A DNA stretch of 64,000 nucleotides from Cymbomonas tetramitiformis (Eukaryota; Chlorophyta; Pyramimonadophyceae; Pyramimonadales; Pyramimonadaceae), in the NCBI GenBank assembly GCA_001247695.2, contig LGRX02033435.1, positions 1-64,000 of the forward strand. Direction: 5' to 3'. The position numbers and the translations under genes were made by a program. The notes below the pieces were generated by a model. The model worked only from the letters and a program-made list of their open reading frames with translations. It was not told the DNA's origin and searched no databases. Shown in pieces: positions 1-8,230 of the stretch (positions are counted from its first letter, which is position 1; each line of letters begins with the position of its first letter).

Positions 1-2
1 GC

Positions 3-1238
3 GCGGGACCGCTTTTCGAGGACGACTCGGGTCGTGTGATGGCGAATTCGGACATCAAGACGGTGCGACGTTTAAATTACCACAAGACCACCGACGCACT
101 TCAACAGGACGAAACGGGGAATTATGGCTACTTCACCAGTTGGACCTCAAGCTACTGGGAGGCCAACCTGCTCGACTCGTGGAGCATGCTTTTTCATTTC
201 CCACAGCGGCCTCGCCGAATGCGCGTTCGGTGCGCCAATAACGAGGCGCCCGAAAGCCGCCCTCGCTGCCCAACGATGGTGATGCTGGAATACGCACTCA
301 CCGATGAGCTGCAGTGGGTAGCCTGGCGTAACGCGTCACTGGTGCCTACCGGTGACCCGAACAACGTGCGCCTGGGCGAGTGGCGCCAGGTGGATATGCA
401 CGACCCACCCCGCGTGACCGACGTCGTGAACGCGGAACACGCCAGAAACACGTGGGTGCACACGGTGGTCGCATTCGACGATGCCACCTCCACCACTCGC
501 GTGCGAAAACTGTACGCCGGGAATGCTAACGGAGGCGCGCTGCACAACGCGGTCTCTCGCGCCACGCTGCCCCTGCACGTGCCGGGCGAGCGCAACATCG
601 TCTTCGGTGCTGAACTTAGCGGTGATGACGAGTTGAGGTTGGCGGACGTGCGCGTACACACCGACGCGCTCACGTGGCGGGAGATGGAGGCCCTACAACG
701 CGAGCTGCGCACCCTGACCAGCTCGGACGACCCGTACCGCGTCACGTTGGTGACGAAATCGTCCGCCTACCCGGCGCAGGTGTCCGGTGTGCGGATCGCG
801 TCGCACCACGTCGACGCCAACGTGGCTGTGCCGAAGCTGGCTTACGCGTTCGACGACACGGATCTCCGTTTAAGGGATCCCACGGAAGCCGACGAGGTTC
901 GGCGTCTGCGAACCTTCGCGCACCGGTACGTGCCGGCCATCGCGCAGGACCGACCGCACGCAATATCCTTCACGTTGGACCGACCCGCGATGGTGCATCT
1001 CGGTGTACCGTCCGCGCTCCATTCGGAGAAACGCATGAACAACAGCTTGTACAATCAGCTGCACTCCTGGGGTCGATCACGGGGTTCAGTTTCAACACCG
1101 CAGAGCTCAATGGAGAAGTTAATGGTGTTTTTGCAATGGAGGAGAGTGGAGATTCTTTCACCTTTCTGGCAGGCCGTGCACTTGCAGTTTGAAGGATGCC
1201 CTCCGTGCCTCAGAGATGCCAAAGTAGCTGCGGTTTGA
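3..1238 (+). CDS. LamG/jellyroll (concanavalin A-like) protein, 5' partial
   Basis: The frame is open to the left edge of the window. The first in-window ATG is at 39 and it is preceded by coding-like residues, so the true start is probably outside. The segment around residues 150-225 (TWVHTVVAFDDATSTTRVRKLY..., then GAELSGDDELRLADVRV and a helix LTWREMEALQREL) follows the usual LamG jellyroll order: W-H-V strand, label-like loop, D-x-R-x-x-D-V-R-V strand, then a closing A-L-x-x-x-E-I-x-x-L helix. Such domains bind glycans or proteins, often at surfaces. No catalytic residues, signal peptide or membrane segment are visible. The last ~55 residues are antisense to the open tail of the opposing gene and may be poorly constrained. 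The stop is TGA, and the opposing gene's inferred stop lies about 12 bp further on, so the genes were convergent and nearly touching before TRIM-1 inserted. The fold is inferred by eye; substrate unknown. Confidence 0.5.
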   Translation, partial: AGPLFEDDSGRVMANSDIKTVRRLNYHKTTDALQQDETGNYGYFTSWTSSYWEANLLDSWSMLFHFPQRPRRMRVRCANNEAPESRPRCPTMVMLEYALTDELQWVAWRNASLVPTGDPNNVRLGEWRQVDMHDPPRVTDVVNAEHARNTWVHTVVAFDDATSTTRVRKLYAGNANGGALHNAVSRATLPLHVPGERNIVFGAELSGDDELRLADVRVHTDALTWREMEALQRELRTLTSSDDPYRVTLVTKSSAYPAQVSGVRIASHHVDANVAVPKLAYAFDDTDLRLRDPTEADEVRRLRTFAHRYVPAIAQDRPHAISFTLDRPAMVHLGVPSALHSEKRMNNSLYNQLHSWGRSRGSVSTPQSSMEKLMVFLQWRRVEILSPFWQAVHLQFEGCPPCLRDAKVAAV

Positions 1239-1254
1239 GCTGTTGTGTTCTAAC

Positions 1255-1259
1255 CGGAG
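1255..1259. repeat. Target-site duplication CGGAG of TRIM-1 (left copy)
   Basis: CGGAG lies directly left of the first 304-bp repeat and recurs at 2931-2935 directly right of the second. This defines both ends of the inserted element. Confidence 0.9.
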
Positions 1260-1563
1260 TCATGAGAAACCCGAAATAAACTAGCTATATGAGGGGGGGA
1301 ATAAGGCGGTACGACAGCTGCCACAGAGTCGCAGGCAGCTGAAGGACAAGGCTTGCGGATAATATTACCAAGTAAGGGTTGGCGGCTTGCGCCGCTGAGT
1401 TATTACGAAGGGAAGATTGTCTGAGAGTCAGGCGCAGGTCGCAGTGTCATCGTCATAACGCGTGACACCGCGACCACGACACTGCGATGCTAAAGGTGAG
1501 TGCTACGAGGAGTCACTAATACTAGATACTACTATAGGGTACCTAATATTGTACTCTCCATGA
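1260..1563 (-). repeat. TRIM-1 3' LTR (304 bp)
   Basis: It is nearly identical to 2627-2930. The terminal 5-bp inverted repeat is TCATG/CATGA. It is preceded on the minus strand by AGGTAGTG. Confidence 0.9.
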
Positions 1564-2613
1564 CACTACCTGACTACGAAGTGGTCACTCGCCTAGGCAC
1601 TACCCATGTAATGCAACACGAGGGCATACACGACGGTTTGCATGCTAGATATATATTTCTAGGGCACTACCGATTTATGTGCTAATTACATGCCTCTTAA
1701 GGCACTAACCTTTAACGTGCTTCTACTAAGCACTACGTACAAACGAGATCACAACGAGTCATCGAAGAGCAGATTTTGAAGATGTTGATGGAGTTACAAT
1801 TTCAGGTCCCTCGAAGATCATCACACGCCATGGGGACGTGGAGAAGGGTCAAAACTGAAAATAGGCCTTGGCAGATCGCGTCAAGTAAGATGGCTGGAAA
1901 ATTGCGACGTTGCCGATACAAAACGCGTCGAATTTTCTGAAAGTTGAAGCCGTTGATGAACAGCGTTTGAGGGGGTTGCTGTTTAGGTTGATGTCGAGGA
2001 ATTCCAACTTCTAGAGGGGTAGGGAGGAGAGAAGGGTCGACGAACGCGATCCGGCTGTAAATCTGGCCAGAAAATCTGCCAAATGGCTGATTAGTAAAGA
2101 TTGACGAAAAGGTCAAAGTCCTTGAAGTAATGATGCTCAGTCGACGGGTTGCTACTTCCCAGAAGTCCATTGTCCAACATAAAAATACGGCTGCCTCTAA
2201 AAACCTCGAAGGTGGCAAAATCGACACTCGATGGCGAAATGGGTTGGCACTACCAATTTTCAGGATCTGAAGTAGGGGGGCGATCAGAAAATAGGCAGAG
2301 AGCGGACAGCGCGGCTGGTCAGCGAACTCGGAGTTGATGCTGCGTGATAAGCCAGGGATGCGGCTGAAATTTGAGTGCCAAAAGTGGGGTCACAACTCCC
2401 ACTTAAGGCTAAGAAATTCCGGGGAGACCAAATCCCGAAATAACTGTGACTACTGGGGTCACCACTCCCCAGAAGTCGCTGTAAGAGGTCGCAGCGGCCG
2501 AAAAGGGCAAGAGAACGCGAGGAGCCATGTCGGCTGTAAAATTAAGCTAGGGGAAAGCGGGAATCTCAAGATCTGCTGATCAGAAATCTGAAACAAACAG
2601 TGGAAGCGTAAGC

Positions 2614-2626
2614 GAGGCCCATAACC
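2614..2626 (-). promoter_or_regulatory. TRIM-1 primer-binding site (half-tRNA-iMet type)
   Basis: On the minus strand the LTR is followed at once by GGTTATGGGCCTC. Its complement reads GAGGCCCATAACC, which matches the conserved anticodon stem-loop of initiator tRNA-Met (GGCCCAUAACC, anticodon CAU). This is the arrangement known for copia, where a tRNA-iMet 5' half cut in the anticodon loop primes reverse transcription. The same 13 bases follow the 5' LTR of TRIM-2 at 17499. Confidence 0.75.
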
Positions 2627-2930
2627 TCATGAGAAACCCGAAATAAACTAGCTATATGAGGGGGGGAATAAGGCGGTACGACAGCTGCCACAGAGTCGCA
2701 GGCAGCTGAAGGACAAGGCTTGCGGATAATATTACCAAGTAAGGGTTGGCGGCTTGCGCCGCTAAGTTATTACGAAGGGAAGATTGTCTGAGAGTCAGGC
2801 GCAGGTCGCAGTGTCATCGTCATAACGCGTGACACCGCGACCACGACACTGCGATGCTAAAGGTGAGTGCTACGAGGAGTCACTAATACTAGATACTACT
2901 ATAGGGTACCTAATATTGTACTCTCCATGA
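2627..2930 (-). repeat. TRIM-1 5' LTR (304 bp)
   Basis: Partner of 1260-1563. Its outer edge abuts the second CGGAG copy at 2931-2935. Confidence 0.9.
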
Positions 2931-3356
2931 CGGAGCCCTCTTCAAATCCTGGTGGGAATGGAGCCTCGTCTGGCACTGCTTCTGCTGCTGCCGCTGCGGT
3001 TCGGGGGATTTTCACGTTAGGAGATTTCACACCGTAGATCCTGGCCGGGCAGTTCTTGGTGCTGTGACCGTTAGCAGTTTTACCTTCACACTCACGGCAA
3101 GTTAAGGCTGAGCACTTTGAGATGAAGGCTGTTCCTAGGCCGGACCAGTGGTATTCCAATGGAAGAGCGTACAGGGCGTGCTGTATGTTTCTTTTGTCAA
3201 TCTTAGCAGGCTCCAGGTGACGGCCCAGTCCCGTTTTCAGAAGCACAAAGATTTGACGGATCAATCTCGAACGCCGCTTTGCTCCACGCACTCTGCTGTG
3301 AATTGTGAACGCCTGTTGGAATGTGACTTCTTTGATGAACTTTGAGAAGGGAGAGG
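2931..3356 (-). pseudogene. C-terminal part of a transposon-interrupted host gene
   Basis: An open minus-strand frame runs from the Copia-1 junction (codon at 3351) to the TRIM-1 edge. It continues, in frame across the reconstructed Copia-1 empty site, the protein whose N-terminal part is at 12275-13939. Seen here are a basic stretch (RVRGAKRRSRLIRQ), a knuckle-like cluster CRECEGKTANGHSTKNC (C-x2-C-x7-H-x4-C, longer than the canonical CCHC spacing), an alanine run and a tail ending PFPPGFEEGS. Removing TRIM-1 with one CGGAG copy completes one glycine codon, followed at once by TAG (1252-1250). As it stands the frame reads about ten codons into the LTR. The function is not recognised; the cysteine cluster hints at zinc or nucleic-acid binding. 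Confidence 0.65.
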
Positions 3357-3612
3357 TGCTGAGATTCAGTAGTTCAGTATCACGTATGACGTATGACAGT
3401 GACAGTGACAGTACAGTGACTTCCTACCTGTACTCAGTAGTTCGACTTCGGTAGCTTAGACTGTGACACACGATATGATTGCCTAGTGACGGCCTCAGAG
3501 CTTAGATAGCCTGAGAGTCGTGTATTCATTTCTATCTTTTGATATACCCGATTGCCTCGCTCAAACCCTACGGCGTTCAGCGTTTTCACTGTGTCACTAG
3601 GACATTCTAGTA
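3357..3612 (+). repeat. Copia-1 5' LTR
   Basis: 256 bp, starting TGCTGAGATT and ending TTCTAGTA. It contains short GACAGT repeats near the left end. It is identical to 12019-12274 and differs at one base from the LTR at 47576-47831. Confidence 0.97.
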
Positions 3613-3630
3613 GGCTATAGGCCCACCACT
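3613..3630 (+). promoter_or_regulatory. Copia-1 primer-binding region
   Basis: GGCTATAGGCCCACC directly follows the 5' LTR, where the primer site must be. It resembles the TRIM primer site GGTTATGGGCC with two changes, so an anticodon-loop half-tRNA primer is plausible, though the exact tRNA is uncertain. From here to 4282 the leader has no convincing ORF. Confidence 0.45.
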
Positions 3631-4282
3631 TGCCTAAAGTGGTTTTGATTCAAAGCCACTAAATGGCTGGCTAAAGCTGTAGAGGGGCGAGCGTGGCTGA
3701 GTAGGTAGAATGTTGCGGGGTGCCGCGTTTTCGCGGCGCAACTGACTGTGTAGATGGAGAGGTAAGCGCGACGAGTGGCGGAGGAAAGTACGGAGAAGAT
3801 GGGTCAGAGAGCGCTGGGGCCCCCGATGGTATGCAGCATTGCGCAGAGTTTGGTACTGAGTGCTTCGCGACACGTTAAAAAGACCATGACCTCGGACATC
3901 GACAAGCGCGGAGACCTCGACTCTACTCTCCTACCTTCCGCCCACCCCCGCCGCTCCGCATTTTTCCTCACTGCTCTATACATCTTTACCCGTATCATTT
4001 TACCTTAATTTGCCACGCTTGCCGCTTGTTTGTGAACTTTGAGCGGATCTTCGAATCTTGCGGGCGACTTGGCCGTTTTTGACCGTTTATAACTTACGTT
4101 CTACTTGGGCTCGGACATTTTCCTTTGGAGAGTGTTTTTACTTCGCCATTACCGGCCGTGTTACCGAGTTTCGTGGGCATCGGAGCAGATTTTGAATTTA
4201 TCCTGGATTTGGCCCCTTCCTTGAAGGGGGCTCACCCTTATCGTTAGGGTTTCATCCCTTCGGTGCTTCGCTTGCAGCTGTC

Positions 4283-7200
4283 ATGGCTGCCATGGATCCT
4301 TCTGATGGGTTCACCACTCCAGTTCCGGCTGGGATCGACACGCGGAGGGCGCTTCCCTTCAGCGACGGCCCTGAAGAGCCTGTGCCCCCTACACCTGTAA
4401 AGCGTCGCCCGCTTGACAGTGATGACACGGACGGTGCTTTGGTTCTCAGGGAGTTCCTCAAGGACTGCCAGACAATTCTCCGCGAGCCTGGTCACCGGGC
4501 CAGCATTATTCAGCAAGTTCGTGACCAGTGCCGGCCCACTCACATCAAGGCTTCGGAGTGGGTTTTTGACATCGACAAGATCAAAGGCCAAGTGCCTCGG
4601 GAAATTGCACTAGACCGCTTCACTAAAGCGGTACAGACCCAACTAACCGACTTCAATCTTCAGTTTGACACGGTATTCCACCCGACTGACCTCACGACGG
4701 CTGTTCTTCCTGAGGCCACTCGCATTCTCTATCGCATCTTGACGTCGCTGGTGCGTGGGTCATGCCTTCGGCTCATTGAGGAGTCGGCTACGGTGTCTCC
4801 GGATGATGGGCGCCGTGCGTGGCTGGTCGTCTGCCGGGCCGTTGCCAGGCGACGCAGGCCGTGGGTTTCCCATGGTTACCTGTTCGAGACAGCTCCTGCG
4901 ATCGAGCTGCTGGAGGATGTAGACCCCGAGCCCTATATTAAGGGTTTCATGCAGCACCACACCGCTATCCGTTCTGAGCTCAGACCTGGTGTAGAGCCTG
5001 ACGATGTGTGGGGTGTGGGGTTCGCCTTGGACCTCCTCACCCTTCGCATGTGCCCTCTGTATTATAAGGACCTTCTACAGGAGTGGAATTCTAAGACGGC
5101 CGAGGGCAGGGAGAAGCGGGCTCTCGGCATTCAACAGTTCACGTTGGCTGTGAAGGCCTTCCACCAACAGAAAACAGAGGAAAAGAAGCTGCTTAAAGAG
5201 AAGAAGAAAAAGGATGGGGTCTCCGCATTGGCGGCCTCACTTCTCTCTGGGGAGTCCCCTTCTGCCGCCCTTCTGGCCCGTGCGGGCATCCCGCAGACTC
5301 GCATTGTTGGTGGCCGCAGGCGTGACGAGCCCAGGCACCCGCCACAGACTCAGGATGCTCAGCCGCAGGCGGCCGGACAGGGTGCTCACCGGTCTGGGGG
5401 CGACAGGGGTACGGCTCCCCGCGCCAGACCGGCCCGCGGTGGGAAGAATCGACAACAGAACATGAAGGGACACAGGAAGGGCTCTCACCCTTCCCCTCAT
5501 GCCCCTCCGCCGCGGACTCAGGGGCAGCGGCAGCCTGCATCCGGTGGTTCACCGACTGCCTTGCGGGTGACGCGGGATGCACAGGGCCGCCACTCGGTCC
5601 AGTGCTGGGACTGCGGCGGCCCTCACTTCCGCCGTGACTGCCCTGGAGGGGTGCAGAGTGCTCATGTGGCGGGGTTTCACCCCGAGGGCACGCCCATTGC
5701 AGACATCCTGTCAGAGTTGGATGCGGCTTTCCTCGATCCGGAGGAGGAGGTGTATGAGTCGTGCCTATACTCTTACTCATTGGAGCTCGGGGAGGCACCA
5801 CTTGACCTCCCCGCGGCTCAGGCGGCTGCCGTTGTGCCGCACTCTGCCGTTGACAGTGAGGAGCCGTGGACTGAGTCGGAGTGGGCTATCTGGGACTCAT
5901 GTGGCCGCTCGGAGGAGCAGTACTATGACGCTGTCAACCGCTTCAACACGTACCAGGACCCTGGCGATGGGGACGGACCCGACGGTGAGATGACACCTGC
6001 TCAGCTCCATGTTGCCGTGCACCAGCCTTCGGACCCTGCCATGTCTATGCAGCACTTCAGTGTTGAGCCGCAGCAGCCAGCGGTGCCGGCAGCCGACGTG
6101 CAGATCACAACAACCAACACCGAATTCCCTGGAGCTGTGCAGCTGGTGAGCACGGCACCGCCGTCCCGACCCAGGGGTCCGGGTGGCCCGGGCCGCGGGC
6201 CCTATGGGGCGGGTCGTTTCATGTACATGAGTCTGCTGTGCATCCTGGCATTCTCTGGCGCGGCAGATGCGGTGCAGTCTGGTGGTGCCTCCGGTGCTGT
6301 GCTGGAGGTGCACCCACGAGCTCTGGTGCTTTGGCATGCTGTCACCTGGGGTCTGGCTATCTCGGCTTGTCTTCCTGCCGTTGGTGCCAGGACTCCCGTG
6401 CGCACCTGGCGACACCTTGTCAACCGGCGGTCGCCAGCGGGCGGGCCCCAGCCCTCAACAACCCAGCCTCCGGCGGGTGAGCCCCGTACCTCTCGCCGCT
6501 CCTCACCGGTCTGGACTGCTATTCTGGTTATCTGTGGCCTGGCCCTGTGTACCTCGGCACTACTGTTTGGGTATTCTCTGGGTCTGCGGCAGTCAGTCAG
6601 ACAGTCAGTCAGTCAGTCAGTCAGTCAGCTTACCCCGCCAGCAGGGGGGTCCGTCGGCCGTTCTGCTGGTCAGCTTTTCTCAGCTGATGGACTGGCTACC
6701 GGTGATACCGGCTTATGTCTGGTCTCTGGTTATGCTGTGGGTACTTATGCTTCTGTGGAGCTTGGTGTACTGTCTGGTCAGCTTGGGTCAGTTACAGTGG
6801 TCTACCCTCTGGTACCTGCTGGCTATACTGGTATTCTGGTTTATGGCAGTGCCGAGTCAGTTCCGTTGTATGTGCCCGACGAGGAGTGGGCTGCTTCTGG
6901 ATTCAGTTCTCTGGCCAGTGCTGTCCCTGCACCCGTCCGGGTTGACAGAGGCATCGTGTGTGACTCTGGAGCCACATGTGTCATGTGCGGGGACCTGTCG
7001 GCCTGCACCGACGTGGACTACACCCGTACGGTGGCCTTCACCATGGTCACGGCTGGGTCTCACAGGACGGATGCTACTGTGACATTCCACCTGTATGGGG
7101 TCTGTGTCCAGGACGGCGCCATCGACCACTTCGTTCTCCCAAACTCACACTATAAGGCCGGCTGCCGCACTCTGCTGTCTTCTCGGGTTATGCTATCCCT

Positions 7201-8230
7201 CGGCTTCGGGTCCCCCGACCTTGTGTCCCTCACTTACACCCACCTGCCTACTGGCCGTGTCTATCGGATCATTGACTCTGGCACGGACTATATGTGGGCG
7301 GAGGTCCCTGAGGGGGCAGCCAGTGCACTCACCCAGACTGTATCACGTGTCCGCACCGGTGAGATCTGTGACTGGATGTGGGCACGCTCAGAGTATGCCA
7401 AGTGGGCTTTCCTGAAGGGCTCGCCTGCTGCCCTGGCCAAGACCGGGGAACACAACTTTGACATCTCCCTCTTCGGAGACGACCTCCCCCCCGGCGTGGG
7501 TAACAACCAGACCTGCCCAGTCAGGTATTCACTGTCTGATTCCTGCTGGGGTCACCTCTGGGCCGGTGCCTATATATATGGCAACCCGCCCTTTGACAGA
7601 CTCACCTGTGAGCGGATGCTCAAGAAGGCCAACCGGGACTTTGCAACCGACCCCGAGCACACGGTATTCCTCTTCTTGATTCCCCAGTCACACCTCAGTA
7701 CCTTCAGGCAGCACCTTATTCACTGGGAGGTGCTACATGTGTATCCGGCTGGCACAGAGGGCATATTCAGCTACCGTCGGGAGCACACCTATGCTGGACG
7801 GCCCCTTCAGTCGGCTGGCTCGGAGGGCGGGGGGGACCGTGTCTTCATTGCTGGTACCCCGTTCCCGGTGGCTATCATCTACCGTGATCAGTACACGTCC
7901 ATGAGGTTCACCCCTGAGAGGTGGTGCCATTCCGCATATGCTCATGCTCATGGTCTCAGGCTGGCTCAGCTCATGGACCTTGGTGTTGACATCGCCCGAC
8001 CTGGCACTACAGTTACCGGGAGCAGCTGCTGGCTCACAGGACCTGTGCTGAGGCCTGTGCTGTGTGTGCCCGTATGCGGACAGTGCAGCCGAGTCCGAAG
8101 CACCCTCCGGCTGACAGATACAGGGCTCAAAAGCCTGGATCTATGTGGGCTGCTGATGCTACAGGCCCGATCACGCCTATTGGCTATGACGGGTCGAGGT
8201 ACCGCTGGACCTTTGTGGAGTTCACTGTGA
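4283..8230 (+). CDS. Copia-1 ORF1: gag, membrane region, protease, start of integrase
   Basis: 1315 codons starting at an ATG in CTGTCATGGCTGCC; a second ATG lies three codons on. Residues ~1-320 are a helical gag with a lysine-rich end, followed by a disordered R/G/P/Q-rich region. A shortened zinc knuckle CWDCGGPHFRRDC (C-x2-C-x3-H-x4-C, one residue short of CCHC) lies near residue 440. Three hydrophobic stretches follow (about residues 645-665, 675-700 and 741-770), which is unusual between gag and protease. A (CAGT)n run encodes SQSVSQSVSQ. The protease signature CDSGAT is near residue 892. The pre-integrase half of the zinc finger (WCHSAYAH, H-x4-H) is near residue 1215, after which homology leaves this frame. 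The matching C-x2-C is in the -1 frame of ORF2, so a frameshift falls between about 7990 and 8050. The ORF ends at TGA. Confidence 0.9.
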   Translation: MAAMDPSDGFTTPVPAGIDTRRALPFSDGPEEPVPPTPVKRRPLDSDDTDGALVLREFLKDCQTILREPGHRASIIQQVRDQCRPTHIKASEWVFDIDKIKGQVPREIALDRFTKAVQTQLTDFNLQFDTVFHPTDLTTAVLPEATRILYRILTSLVRGSCLRLIEESATVSPDDGRRAWLVVCRAVARRRRPWVSHGYLFETAPAIELLEDVDPEPYIKGFMQHHTAIRSELRPGVEPDDVWGVGFALDLLTLRMCPLYYKDLLQEWNSKTAEGREKRALGIQQFTLAVKAFHQQKTEEKKLLKEKKKKDGVSALAASLLSGESPSAALLARAGIPQTRIVGGRRRDEPRHPPQTQDAQPQAAGQGAHRSGGDRGTAPRARPARGGKNRQQNMKGHRKGSHPSPHAPPPRTQGQRQPASGGSPTALRVTRDAQGRHSVQCWDCGGPHFRRDCPGGVQSAHVAGFHPEGTPIADILSELDAAFLDPEEEVYESCLYSYSLELGEAPLDLPAAQAAAVVPHSAVDSEEPWTESEWAIWDSCGRSEEQYYDAVNRFNTYQDPGDGDGPDGEMTPAQLHVAVHQPSDPAMSMQHFSVEPQQPAVPAADVQITTTNTEFPGAVQLVSTAPPSRPRGPGGPGRGPYGAGRFMYMSLLCILAFSGAADAVQSGGASGAVLEVHPRALVLWHAVTWGLAISACLPAVGARTPVRTWRHLVNRRSPAGGPQPSTTQPPAGEPRTSRRSSPVWTAILVICGLALCTSALLFGYSLGLRQSVRQSVSQSVSQLTPPAGGSVGRSAGQLFSADGLATGDTGLCLVSGYAVGTYASVELGVLSGQLGSVTVVYPLVPAGYTGILVYGSAESVPLYVPDEEWAASGFSSLASAVPAPVRVDRGIVCDSGATCVMCGDLSACTDVDYTRTVAFTMVTAGSHRTDATVTFHLYGVCVQDGAIDHFVLPNSHYKAGCRTLLSSRVMLSLGFGSPDLVSLTYTHLPTGRVYRIIDSGTDYMWAEVPEGAASALTQTVSRVRTGEICDWMWARSEYAKWAFLKGSPAALAKTGEHNFDISLFGDDLPPGVGNNQTCPVRYSLSDSCWGHLWAGAYIYGNPPFDRLTCERMLKKANRDFATDPEHTVFLFLIPQSHLSTFRQHLIHWEVLHVYPAGTEGIFSYRREHTYAGRPLQSAGSEGGGDRVFIAGTPFPVAIIYRDQYTSMRFTPERWCHSAYAHAHGLRLAQLMDLGVDIARPGTTVTGSSCWLTGPVLRPVLCVPVCGQCSRVRSTLRLTDTGLKSLDLCGLLMLQARSRLLAMTGRGTAGPLWSSL
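6588..6632 (+). repeat. (CAGT)n microsatellite inside Copia-1 ORF1
   Basis: About ten CAGT/CAGA units lie in the coding frame directly after the third hydrophobic segment. A 4-bp unit can slip and change the frame, but here the frame stays open to the protease. Confidence 0.85.

Larger units (their letters stand above)
1260..2930 (-). mobile_element. TRIM-1: non-autonomous LTR element
   Basis: Two 304-bp direct repeats (1260-1563 and 2627-2930) differ at one position that I can see (GCCGCTGAGTT against GCCGCTAAGTT). They flank about 1.06 kb with no coding capacity, and a 5-bp duplication CGGAG surrounds the unit. The LTR ends are TCATG...CATGA rather than TG...CA. The element reads on the minus strand: the 5' LTR is 2930-2627, the primer site GGTTATGGGCCTC follows at 2626-2614, and the tract AGGTAGTG precedes the 3' LTR at 1571-1564. 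It inserted within the inferred last sense codon of the minus-strand host gene. With no gag or pol it must be moved in trans. Confidence 0.9.
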
